DNA from: Acidimicrobiales bacterium
GTDB lineage: Bacteria; Actinomycetota; Acidimicrobiia; Acidimicrobiales; JABEUL01
Length of the DNA: 6,192 bases
NCBI GenBank assembly: GCA_027451605.1
Contig: DAIDJA010000114.1
Span: 1-6,192 of the forward strand
Direction of reading: 5' to 3'
Shown here one piece after another: positions 1 through 6,108 of this stretch. The position numbers and the translations under genes were made by a program. The notes beneath the pieces are model-generated. The model worked only from the letters and a program-made list of their open reading frames with translations. It was not told the origin of the DNA and searched no databases. Within the stretch, counting starts at the first letter, position 1, and every line of letters begins with the position of its first letter.

Positions 1-507
1 GCTCCGGTAGGAATCGGACTTTCAGGTGAAGACGCAGGCTTAATAAAAGCAGAAGCAATGGAAGAATCATTGGGTTACGTGGGGAGCATCACAGACGTTG
101 ATCCTTCGATACTTTTGGGTCTGATACATCAGGGCATGATACCCGTAGTGGCAACCATTGGTTCAGATATCTTGGGGCAAGCTTATAATATTAATGCAGA
201 TACTGTGGCAAGTGCAATCGCTCAGTCCTTGCAGGCTGAAAAACTGATTTATTTAACCAATGTGAGCGGCATATTAGGCGATACAGATGACCCCGAGAGC
301 TTGATCAGCGTCTTGACCGCCAAAAAGGCATTTGAGATGGTTGAATTGGGGGCGATTTCGAGCGGAATGATACCCAAGGTTGACGCCTGTATGAAGGCTG
401 TTCAAAACGGAGTCAGCTCTTGTCATATTTTGGATGGTCGGATTGAACATTCAGTTTTAATCGAACTTTTCACCGATTTAGGATTAGGAACAATGGTGAC
501 GGCATGA
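1..507 (+). CDS. argB: Acetylglutamate kinase, 3' part (5' end outside window)
   Basis: N-acetylglutamate kinase phosphorylates N-acetyl-L-glutamate with ATP, the second step of cytoplasmic arginine synthesis and often the step inhibited by arginine. The frame is open from base 1, so the gene begins upstream; 168 C-terminal residues are visible of a usual 290-300. Family landmarks, numbered within the fragment, are GLSGEDAGL near 6-14, GYVG..TDVDP near 25-35, IPVVATIG near 47-54, NINADT at 63-68 (its Asp is an active-site residue in the family), LIYLTNVSG near 82-90, and SGMIPKV at 121-127, whose Lys contacts phosphate. It ends in the typical FTDLGLGTMV. The N-terminal part that distinguishes arginine-sensitive forms lies outside the window. 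The TGA stop overlaps the argD ATG as ATGA, implying translational coupling. Identification is secure from motifs and operon context. Confidence 0.96.
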   Translation, partial: APVGIGLSGEDAGLIKAEAMEESLGYVGSITDVDPSILLGLIHQGMIPVVATIGSDILGQAYNINADTVASAIAQSLQAEKLIYLTNVSGILGDTDDPESLISVLTAKKAFEMVELGAISSGMIPKVDACMKAVQNGVSSCHILDGRIEHSVLIELFTDLGLGTMVTA

Positions 508-1709
508 AACAGAACTACCTAATGCCAACTTATTCGCCCGATGACGTTTGTTTCATCAAAGGCGAAGGGAGTTGGCTGTATGATGACAACAATAAGGCAT
601 ATTTGGACTTTTTGTCAGGAATTGCCGTAACTTCACTGGGACATAATTTTAAACCGGTCACCGATGCCATCAAAGAACAGGCTGAAAATTTACTTCACGT
701 TTCCAATCTTTTTAAGAATAATCTTTCGGATAAACTCGCCAAATCTATCGGAGCTTTGATAAAGGGTTTGCACAATTGGGAAGAGTGGGACGACCTTATA
801 GATTACGGAAAGGTATTTTTCTGTAATTCGGGAGCCGAAGCTAATGAATGTGCCATAAAGCTTGCCCGTAAAATTAAAGGTCCCAATAAACATAAGATCA
901 TTTCAATGGAAAACTCGTTTCACGGTAGGACATTGGCTACCTTGGCCGCCACAGGGCAAAAGTCCAAGCAAGCTCCGTTTGAACCGCTACCGGCAGATTT
1001 TGTTCAGATCCCATATAATGATATAGCCTCTGCTGAATCTGAAATAGATTCGATGACGGCGGCGGTTATCGTCGAACCGATTCAGGGAGAGGCAGGAATA
1101 ATAGAACCGGCACAGAGCTACTTAAAAGACCTTGCCGATCTGTGTAAGGGTTCCGGCGTGCTTCTGATAGTCGATGAAATTCAAACGGGATTGGGCCGTT
1201 GCGGATCTTGGTTCAAATTTCAAGATTCGGATATTGCTCCCGATATTGTAACCATTGCCAAATCATTGGGTAACGGCTTTCCCATAGGAGCTTGTTGGGC
1301 GACTACCGAAGTTGCTGACAATTTCAGCCCCGGAGACCATGGTACTACTTTTGGCGGCCAGCTTTTAGCTTGCAGTGCCGCGCTTGCGACTTTAAGTTCG
1401 CTCATGTATATGAACGCTCCAATCCAGACACAGCGATTAGGACAAATCATTAAAGATAAACTTTCTCAATTCCCCGAAGTTGATTCAATTAGGGGAGCCG
1501 GTCTTTTGTTGGGTATTGTATTTTCGGATTTGGATGCAAAGCAGATTCAATTAAATGCCCTTAAACACGGGCTTGTTGTAAATGCTCCGCGAAAAGATAC
1601 AATTCGAATAGCCCCGTCGTTTTTGATTGACGAAGTTGAAATTGATACATTTATTAACAAATTTAGGCAGGCAGTCGATGACACTAAGGAGGCCACGGAT
1701 GCAAAGTAA
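504..1709 (+). CDS. argD: Acetylornithine aminotransferase
   Basis: This PLP-dependent class III aminotransferase converts N-acetylglutamate 5-semialdehyde plus glutamate to N-acetylornithine and 2-oxoglutarate; in many bacteria it also serves lysine synthesis. It has 401 residues, normal for the family. Visible landmarks are FLSGIAVTSLGH (36-47), the cofactor-phosphate loop NSGAEANE (108-115), SFHGRT (138-143), VEPIQGEAG (190-198), VDEIQTGLGR (223-232) with the pyridine-contacting Asp224, AKSLGNGFPIG (252-262) with the Schiff-base Lys253, and HGTTFGG (279-285). The ATG at 504 overlaps the argB stop, with a GGTGA ribosome-binding site four bases upstream. Met7 (ATG at 522) begins MPTYSP, a common start for relatives, so the start could be six codons later. 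Residues 90-102 (HNWEEWDDLIDYG) look like an insertion. The last codons contain AAGGAGG, which could serve a downstream start. Confidence 0.97.
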   Translation: MKQNYLMPTYSPDDVCFIKGEGSWLYDDNNKAYLDFLSGIAVTSLGHNFKPVTDAIKEQAENLLHVSNLFKNNLSDKLAKSIGALIKGLHNWEEWDDLIDYGKVFFCNSGAEANECAIKLARKIKGPNKHKIISMENSFHGRTLATLAATGQKSKQAPFEPLPADFVQIPYNDIASAESEIDSMTAAVIVEPIQGEAGIIEPAQSYLKDLADLCKGSGVLLIVDEIQTGLGRCGSWFKFQDSDIAPDIVTIAKSLGNGFPIGACWATTEVADNFSPGDHGTTFGGQLLACSAALATLSSLMYMNAPIQTQRLGQIIKDKLSQFPEVDSIRGAGLLLGIVFSDLDAKQIQLNALKHGLVVNAPRKDTIRIAPSFLIDEVEIDTFINKFRQAVDDTKEATDAK

Positions 1710-1746
1710 CTTGAGTGAGTCCGGCCATTTTGAGGGAGGCCGATAA
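1699..1746 (+). CDS. Possible 15-codon leader mini-ORF before argF
   Basis: An ATG at 1699 is preceded by AAGGAGG (1686-1692), a perfect anti-Shine-Dalgarno match with a six-base spacer, the best such match seen in this operon. It encodes MQSNLSESGHFEGGR and stops with TAA at 1744-1746, directly abutting the argF GTG in the same frame. It overlaps the last 11 bases of argD in another frame. It could be a translated coupling or leader peptide, or a former argF start cut off by an in-frame stop. It could also be fortuitous, because the AAGGAGG also encodes the end of ArgD. The peptide resembles nothing I recognise. Its only Arg codon (CGA) is the last one before the stop. Confidence 0.35.
   Translation: MQSNLSESGHFEGGR
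1722..1742 (+). promoter_or_regulatory. Hairpin covering the argF ribosome-binding site
   Basis: CGGCC (1722-1726) is perfectly complementary to GGCCG (1738-1742), with an 11-base loop. The right arm takes in the last two bases of the argF Shine-Dalgarno GGGAGG (1734-1739), and the rest of that site lies in the loop. The all-GC stem could hold the site closed until a ribosome passes. That role is inferred; five base pairs can occur by chance. Confidence 0.35.
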
Positions 1747-1757
1747 GTGTCTTATCG
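1741..1757 (+). promoter_or_regulatory. Perfect palindromic hairpin at the argF start codon
   Basis: CGATAAG (1741-1747) and CTTATCG (1751-1757) form a perfect 7-bp inverted repeat with the three-base loop TGT. The argF GTG (1747-1749) sits at the top of the stem and in the loop, and the mini-ORF TAA is inside the left arm. It shares bases 1741-1742 with the preceding hairpin, so the two full stems exclude each other. It could limit argF initiation unless upstream translation opens it, or be a protein-binding DNA palindrome. It does not match the ARG-box consensus. Confidence 0.4.
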
Positions 1758-2724
1758 TCATATCCTCGATGTTGATTCGCTGTCTGAAGACGAGTTTTTG
1801 ACGTTGGTTGGTTATGGTGTAACTTTGCCAACGGTCGATTTAAGAAATGAGCTGTCAGCCGCTCTTTTATTTGAAAAGCCTTCAAATAGGACCAGGCATT
1901 CCATGGAAACTGCAATACATAAACTAAACGGTTTTGGAGTTTATGTCAGGCAGGATGAAGTGGATATGGGTAAAAGAGAGTCGATAGAAGATGTCACAAG
2001 GACGCTTGCCTGTTACCACAGTGTGATTGCCGCCAGAGTATTTAATCATGAGTCTTTAATTAAAATGTGCCAAGTGTTAGACAAAGTTGGTTCGTCGACT
2101 GCGGTTATAAACCTACTTTCCGACTATAGCCATCCTCAACAGGCTATAGCAGATGTCTTGACAATCTCCGATGAGCTGGCTAAGCGAAATGTCAAATTTT
2201 CTTTAAATCGAGAAAATTTGGACTCAAACAGCACTGTTAAAGTGGTCTATGTGGGCGACTTTAATAACGTTACCGTATCGCTGCTTAAAGCTTTAACTTA
2301 TTTGAACTGTAAGCTTCATATTTTTTGTCCCCTAAGATACGGACCAAGTGATAACTTTTACGAGACCCATCCAAAATTTGCTCAAAATATCATTGCCCAC
2401 GGTGATTTGGATTCGGCCCTTTCCGAAGCTGACGTGGTATATACCGATACTTGGGTATCTATGGGACAGGAAGACACCGCGAAAACAAAATTGAAGGCAT
2501 TTGAGGGGCTTACGCTTTCATCGGACTCTCTGACCGTATCAAAGGAGTCGGTAATTTTCATGCACTGTTTGCCCGCACACCGTGGTTTCGAAGTTACCGA
2601 TGATTTAATGGAATCTTCAAAAAGTGTCGTATTTCAACAGGCAGCTATGAGACAAAATGCGGCCTTAGCCACATTTATTTGGTTGTTTAAAGATCAGGCT
2701 AGCGGTGGAAACAAATGGCCTTAA
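1747..2724 (+). CDS. argF: Ornithine carbamoyltransferase
   Basis: The enzyme transfers the carbamoyl group of carbamoyl phosphate to ornithine, giving citrulline. It has 325 residues, slightly above the usual 305-315. Carbamoyl-phosphate-binding elements are FEKPSNRTR (42-50; the family core is SxRTR, most often STRTR) and HPQQ (129-132, family HPxQ). Ornithine-side elements are DTWVSMG (234-240) and HCLP (273-276) with Cys274; Arg302 near the C-terminus corresponds to the conserved phosphate-contacting Arg. RTRHSME, TLACYHSVI and ARVFNH resemble my recollection of Acidimicrobiia-type enzymes, a weak lineage clue. Start choice: the GTG at 1747 has GGGAGG seven bases upstream, an in-frame TAA immediately precedes it, and SYRHILDVDSL is a normal N-terminus. 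Residues 147-163 are somewhat longer than usual. The end overlaps argR by 10 bp. Confidence 0.97.
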   Translation: MSYRHILDVDSLSEDEFLTLVGYGVTLPTVDLRNELSAALLFEKPSNRTRHSMETAIHKLNGFGVYVRQDEVDMGKRESIEDVTRTLACYHSVIAARVFNHESLIKMCQVLDKVGSSTAVINLLSDYSHPQQAIADVLTISDELAKRNVKFSLNRENLDSNSTVKVVYVGDFNNVTVSLLKALTYLNCKLHIFCPLRYGPSDNFYETHPKFAQNIIAHGDLDSALSEADVVYTDTWVSMGQEDTAKTKLKAFEGLTLSSDSLTVSKESVIFMHCLPAHRGFEVTDDLMESSKSVVFQQAAMRQNAALATFIWLFKDQASGGNKWP

Positions 2725-3191
2725 ACAGGACTCAGAGACATTTTAAAATAGTAAATCTTCTGGCCGAAAACGTCGTTACTTCACAGACTCAGCTAGTTGA
2801 AATGCTTAATGAACTTGGTGCCGAGGTAACTCAAGCCACGGTAAGCCGTGATCTTGACGAACTCGGCGCAATTAAAATCAGGCTTAAGGGTAATGTGAGC
2901 GCCTATGCGATTCCCGACAATATCGGAACGACTCAAGTTTCGGACGACCATCTGAGCAGAGTATTGGGAGACTGGGTGGGCGAGGTCAAGGTATCTTATA
3001 ACCTGGTTATTTTAAAGACACCACCCGGGTCAGCTCACGTTGTTGCCTCGGCTTTGGATAGGTCAAATTTGGCACACATCGTAGGAACCGTTGCGGGAGA
3101 TGATACGATTCTGGTTGTCGCCGATGAAAATTACGGTGGACTAAATTTGGCAAGAGATTTGGCGAAGCTCTCGCAGGTGGAACTCGGATAG
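2715..3191 (+). CDS. argR: Arginine repressor ArgR
   Basis: ArgR is an arginine-sensing transcription factor that binds ARG-box operators as a hexamer with arginine as corepressor. The 158-residue length is typical. The N-terminal winged helix-turn-helix spans about residues 5-66. Its recognition segment VTQATVSRDLDELGAIKIR (38-56) carries the conserved Ser44-Arg45 pair and is followed by the wing YAIPD (64-68). The C-terminal oligomerisation and arginine-binding domain runs from about 78 to 154 and contains GTVAGDDTILVV (124-135); its paired Asp residues 129-130 are the family's arginine contacts. The ATG at 2715 lies within the end of argF, with GGTGGA (2704-2709) five bases upstream. Its place inside the operon suggests autoregulation. 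The operon's main operator is presumably upstream of argC and outside the window; no convincing ARG box was found in the coding region. Confidence 0.97.
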   Translation: MALNRTQRHFKIVNLLAENVVTSQTQLVEMLNELGAEVTQATVSRDLDELGAIKIRLKGNVSAYAIPDNIGTTQVSDDHLSRVLGDWVGEVKVSYNLVILKTPPGSAHVVASALDRSNLAHIVGTVAGDDTILVVADENYGGLNLARDLAKLSQVELG

Positions 3192-3272
3192 AAGTATCAA
3201 TAAGTTGTAAATTAAAATGTCCGTCTTATTCTTATAGGTAGGCGGCAAAAAATAAGTAATGGAGAAACATAG
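3192..3272 (+). promoter_or_regulatory. argR-argG gap with possible internal promoter
   Basis: This 81-bp AT-rich stretch is the only sizeable intergenic gap in the operon. TTGTAA (3205-3210) and TATTCT (3227-3232) are spaced 16 bases apart and could be a weak -35/-10 pair giving argGH its own promoter. GGAGA (3261-3265), seven bases before the argG ATG, is a good ribosome-binding site. Short inverted repeats here are described separately. No ARG-box match and no intrinsic terminator are visible. Each promoter box matches its consensus at only four of six positions, so the promoter is tentative. Confidence 0.3.
3221..3245 (+). promoter_or_regulatory. Small hairpin in the argG 5' region
   Basis: CCGTCT (3221-3226) can pair with AGGCGG (3240-3245), five Watson-Crick pairs plus one G-U, around a 13-base loop. 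It ends 15 bases before the argG Shine-Dalgarno. It is not followed by a U-run, so it is not a plus-strand terminator. It overlaps the CTTATT element (3225-3230), which has two alternative partners. A function is inference only. Confidence 0.25.
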
Positions 3273-4460
3273 ATGAAAAAAAGAGTAGTTTTGGCATACT
3301 CAGGAGGTTTGGACACATCCGTAGCGGTAGCTTATTTAACACATGAATTTGATTTTGAAGTTATTGCCGTTGCGGTGGATGTGGGACAAAGCGAAGATTT
3401 TGAGGCGATACGTCAGAGGGCACTTGACTCAGGCGCAGTTGAAGCCAGCGTTGTTGACTGTAAAGAGACTTATGCGGAAGACTACTTGTCAAAGGCCTTA
3501 AAGGCCAATGCGCTATACGAAGGCAGATATCCGCTCGTTTCATCTTTGTCACGACCGGCCATAGTTAAGGTTTTGGTAGAAGAGGCGGCAAAACTCAATG
3601 CCACGGGAATAGCCCACGGGTGTACCGGAAAAGGAAACGATCAAGTCAGGTTTGAAGTTTCAATTCGAGCGCTGGCGCCCGATCTTGAAATATTGGCACC
3701 TACGAGAAATTGGAATATGACTCGCGAGGAATCTATAGATTACGCAAAAAGTAAAGGTGTCCGAGTGCCGGTTACGAAAGAAAAGCTGTATTCCATAGAT
3801 GAAAATATATGGGGTAGGGCGATTGAATGCGGAATTTTAGAAGATCCGTGGAATCGGCCGCCGGAGGACGTATGGTCGATGACTCGGGTAAGCCAAGATG
3901 ATCCAACCGAGGTTATCATAACATTTAAATCCGGAATTCCGGTAGCTCTTAATGATAAAGAAATGTCATTTCTTGAGATTATCTCCAACTTAAATTCACT
4001 GGTAGGTAGTTACGGCTACGGTAGGATAGATATGGTTGAAAACAGGCGTGTAGGTATTAAAAGCCGAGAGACTTATGAGGCGCCGGGTGCTCTGGCATTG
4101 ATACAGGCTCATAAGGATCTCGAAGCCGTTACGCTTGAGAGAGATTTAGCTCACGAGAAAATCAGAATTGAACCGAGGATTGCTGAACTTATTTATGACG
4201 GCCTCTGGTTTTCGCCCTTAATGGAAGCGTATAGTCAATTTGTCGACAGTTCTCAAAAATATGTAAGCGGTGAAGTTCGACTTCAGCTTTCCCCTTATTC
4301 GTGTATCGTAAACGGTCGAAAAAGTCCCTACAGCCTCTATGATTATAATTTGGCGACCTATGATGCTTCGGATAGTTTTAATCATTCCGATGCGGAGGGC
4401 TTTGTAAAGATTTGGGGTCTTGGAATATCAACTTGGGCTCAAAGGCAAAAGGGAGTATAG
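3273..4460 (+). CDS. argG: Argininosuccinate synthase
   Basis: The enzyme condenses citrulline with aspartate using ATP, through a citrullyl-AMP intermediate, to give argininosuccinate, AMP and pyrophosphate. At 395 residues it matches the bacterial type-1 length of about 400. The N-terminal nucleotide-binding domain opens with AYSGGLDTS (8-16), the ATP-pyrophosphatase SGGxDS/T loop. Further landmarks are HGCTGKGNDQVRFE (115-128), which helps bind ATP, aspartate and citrulline, the synthetase segment ENIWGRAIECG (177-187), SFLEIISNLN (232-241), GRIDMVENRRVGIKSRETYE (250-269) and the C-terminal oligomerisation region. IWGRAIECGILEDPW resembles actinobacterial relatives. The ATG at 3273 has GGAGA seven bases upstream and gives the canonical MKKRVVLAYSGG start. 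No truncation or missing active-site residue is apparent. Confidence 0.98.
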   Translation: MKKRVVLAYSGGLDTSVAVAYLTHEFDFEVIAVAVDVGQSEDFEAIRQRALDSGAVEASVVDCKETYAEDYLSKALKANALYEGRYPLVSSLSRPAIVKVLVEEAAKLNATGIAHGCTGKGNDQVRFEVSIRALAPDLEILAPTRNWNMTREESIDYAKSKGVRVPVTKEKLYSIDENIWGRAIECGILEDPWNRPPEDVWSMTRVSQDDPTEVIITFKSGIPVALNDKEMSFLEIISNLNSLVGSYGYGRIDMVENRRVGIKSRETYEAPGALALIQAHKDLEAVTLERDLAHEKIRIEPRIAELIYDGLWFSPLMEAYSQFVDSSQKYVSGEVRLQLSPYSCIVNGRKSPYSLYDYNLATYDASDSFNHSDAEGFVKIWGLGISTWAQRQKGV

Positions 4461-4477
4461 TTTTATTATGACCCTTT
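4448..4477 (+). promoter_or_regulatory. Hairpin pairing the argH ribosome-binding site with its coding start
   Basis: AAAGGG (4448-4453) is perfectly complementary to CCCTTT (4472-4477) in the second and third codons of argH. The left arm includes most of the only plausible argH Shine-Dalgarno, GGGAG (4451-4455), and the ATG lies in the 18-base loop. Ribosomes finishing argG would unfold the left arm, so the layout would suit translational coupling. The stem is only six pairs long and may be chance. Confidence 0.3.
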
Positions 4478-5850
4478 GGAATTCGAGGTTGGGTTCTGAC
4501 CCTTCCAAGATACTTATGGACTTTACGGTATCACTTAATTTTGACAGGAGACTGGCCAAATACGACATTGAAGCTTCATTGGCTCATCTTTACGGGTTAA
4601 AGGAAGTAGGCCTCATTTCGCAGCAGGAATTCGAAAAAATTTCAGGCGCTTTAAAGACAATCGGTGACGAGATATCCACCGACGTTTTTAATTTTGTGGA
4701 CACCGATGAAGATATCCACACCGCAATTGAAAGACGGACCATAGAAATAGTAGGCGACGTTGGTGGAAAATTACATACCGGACGAAGTCGTAACGACCAA
4801 GTGGTTACTGCATTGCGTCTTTTGGTGAAAGACGAACTAAAGCAAATCGCGGAGCGAGTTGTTGAACTCAACACTGTTATTCTTAATCGAGCAAAAGAAG
4901 TACCGGATATTTATCTTCCGGGGTACACTCATCTTCAGCGTGCCCAGCCGGTTTTGCTCTCCCATCATTTGCTTGTTCACGGATGGGCATTTTTTAGGGA
5001 CTTGGACCGGATAGTCGATTGTTATTCCAGGGTTGATTGTTCGGTGCTGGGAGCCGGAGCTTTGGGTGGAACAACGCTTCCGTTAGATCCTAAGACAGTC
5101 AAAGATAAACTGGGTTTTAAGGAGCTTTTTGAAAACAGCTTAGATGCCGTAGCAGACAGAGATTTTGTAGCAGAGACTCTATTCGTACTAAGTCTCGTAG
5201 GCATCCATCTTTCAAAGATGGGAGAGGAAATTATATTGTGGACAACCGCAGAATTTGGATTTGCAACCCTTGATGATGGATTCTCTACAGGTTCTTCAAT
5301 GCTGCCTCAGAAAAAAAATCCCGATATTGCCGAATTGGCACGCGGAAAGTCGGGGAGATTGGTCGGTAATTTAACCGGTTTTCTTGCAACAATGAAATCT
5401 TTGCCATTGGCTTACAACCGAGATTTACAAGAAGATAAAGAACCACTTTTCGATTCAATTGACCAGATCAAACTGGCTCTGTCTGCCTTTGCTGGTATGT
5501 ATGATACACTTCAGTTTCATGATACGACCATGCAATCTTCAGCCGATTCGGCATACAGTGTAGCAATTGATCTGGCGGAATGGCTCGTAAAAAAGGGAAT
5601 GCCGTTTAGAAGCGCATATAATCTTGTGGGATCAATTGTTAAAGATTCAATTCAAAGGCATGTTGCCCTGCCGGAGTTGGTACTCGCACATCCTGACCTT
5701 GGTGAGCCTGCCCTTGAGATATTTGAGCCGGGCTCTTCCGTACGTCGTCGAACATCACACGGATCAACCGGTAACGAACAAGTCAAAATTCAGATTAAAA
5801 ATTATGAAAAAAAGCTAAATGAAGGCAAAAAGCAGTTATTAAAAATATAG
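4468..5850 (+). CDS. argH: Argininosuccinate lyase
   Basis: This fumarase/aspartase-superfamily enzyme cleaves argininosuccinate to arginine and fumarate, the last step of the pathway, and acts as a homotetramer. It has 460 residues, the family norm. Landmarks are TVSLNFDRRLA (20-30), DIHTAIERR (82-90), GGKLHTGRSRNDQV (99-112), YTHLQRAQP (153-161) with the conserved catalytic His155, and the signature loop GSSMLPQKKNPD (275-286) carrying the catalytic Ser region. The usual signature is GSSxMPxKxNP; here Met and Leu are arranged as M-L-P. ARRTS-like RRRTSHGSTGNEQV near 427-439 marks the end. The frame is open upstream from an ATG at 4420. The ATG at 4468 is preferred because it gives the normal MTLWNSRLG N-terminus and follows the argG stop by 7 bp. 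The ribosome-binding site GGGAG lies a rather long 12 bases upstream. Confidence 0.97.
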   Translation: MTLWNSRLGSDPSKILMDFTVSLNFDRRLAKYDIEASLAHLYGLKEVGLISQQEFEKISGALKTIGDEISTDVFNFVDTDEDIHTAIERRTIEIVGDVGGKLHTGRSRNDQVVTALRLLVKDELKQIAERVVELNTVILNRAKEVPDIYLPGYTHLQRAQPVLLSHHLLVHGWAFFRDLDRIVDCYSRVDCSVLGAGALGGTTLPLDPKTVKDKLGFKELFENSLDAVADRDFVAETLFVLSLVGIHLSKMGEEIILWTTAEFGFATLDDGFSTGSSMLPQKKNPDIAELARGKSGRLVGNLTGFLATMKSLPLAYNRDLQEDKEPLFDSIDQIKLALSAFAGMYDTLQFHDTTMQSSADSAYSVAIDLAEWLVKKGMPFRSAYNLVGSIVKDSIQRHVALPELVLAHPDLGEPALEIFEPGSSVRRRTSHGSTGNEQVKIQIKNYEKKLNEGKKQLLKI

Positions 5851-5986
5851 AATCAATAAAACGTTAGATAGAAATTAAGTTAGCACTGCGACCGGAATAT
5901 GTTTGAAGAATCAACTCAAAAAACTTTAGCAATTTTAAATGAATATGGTTAGAATAATGCAACTAATGAGCACCAACTATCTTCAG

Positions 5987-6014
5987 TCAAATATCAAATA
6001 GTAACTGATATTGA
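5987..6014 (+). terminator. Weak candidate terminator hairpin downstream of argH
   Basis: TCAAATATCA (5987-5996) pairs with TGATATTGA (6006-6014), nine pairs with one bulged A, around a nine-base loop. TTTTAAAGTTTT follows. It lies about 136 bases past the argH stop. The stem is almost entirely AT, so termination would be weak; it is listed as the best candidate rather than a firm call. Confidence 0.25.
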
Positions 6015-6047
6015 TTTTAAAGTTTTGCCACCACTAAGAACTCAATT

Positions 6048-6108
6048 TGACGTATGATTTTTTGTATCTGAATTTATATTTCAGCTTTTAACAAATTCGC
6101 ATACGTTA
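6048..6108. repeat. Nested inverted repeats in the tail
   Basis: ACGTATG (6050-6056) and CATACGT (6100-6106) are perfect inverted repeats, extendable by a G-U and a T-A pair to 6048-6056/6100-6108. They enclose 43 bases that contain a second palindrome at 6068-6084. On RNA this would be an outer stem with an inner hairpin; on DNA it could be two nested protein-binding sites. A sequence resembling a -35 box, TTGACG (6047-6052), overlaps the left arm, but no well-spaced -10 box is present. Confidence 0.35.
6068..6084. promoter_or_regulatory. Operator-like palindrome resembling an ARG box
   Basis: CTGAATTTATATTTCAG has 5-bp perfect outer arms (CTGAA/TTCAG). The enterobacterial ARG box core is TGAAT, four A/T bases, then ATTCA; this site has TGAA and TTCA ends but a centre one base longer, so it is a near match at best. 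The binding factor, if any, is unknown. Confidence 0.2.

Noticed and set aside
690..893. Minus-strand open frame inside argD
   Set aside because: Antisense to a clear ArgD coding region, with no family resemblance.
1547..1915. Minus-strand open frame of 122 codons across the argD-argF joint
   Set aside because: It is antisense to two well-identified genes, has no recognisable motif and is not positioned like a gene; it is a shadow of their codon pattern.
1699..2724. A single argF reading from ATG 1699 with an internal stop (broken gene)
   Set aside because: From GTG 1747 the protein is complete with a good ribosome-binding site, so argF need not be called a pseudogene; the upstream ATG is treated as a mini-ORF.
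3192..3272. ARG box in the argR-argG gap
   Set aside because: No TGAAT-N4-ATTCA-like palindrome is present; the AATAAG/CTTATT repeats do not match the consensus.
4420..4467. Longer argH beginning at ATG 4420
   Set aside because: It would add 16 residues unlike the family N-terminus and overlap argG by 41 bases; MTLWNSRLG at 4468 is the expected start.
4590..4874. Minus-strand open frame inside argH
   Set aside because: The Ser/Thr-rich translation is typical of the complement of a real gene, and ArgH motifs on the plus strand cover the region.
5624..5818. Plus-strand 64-codon frame inside argH
   Set aside because: It lies in an alternative frame within the conserved C-terminal part of ArgH and shows no ribosome-binding site or recognised domain.
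5851..5900. Strong intrinsic terminator just after argH
   Set aside because: No stable GC-containing stem followed by a T-run is found here; only weak AT-rich hairpins occur farther on.
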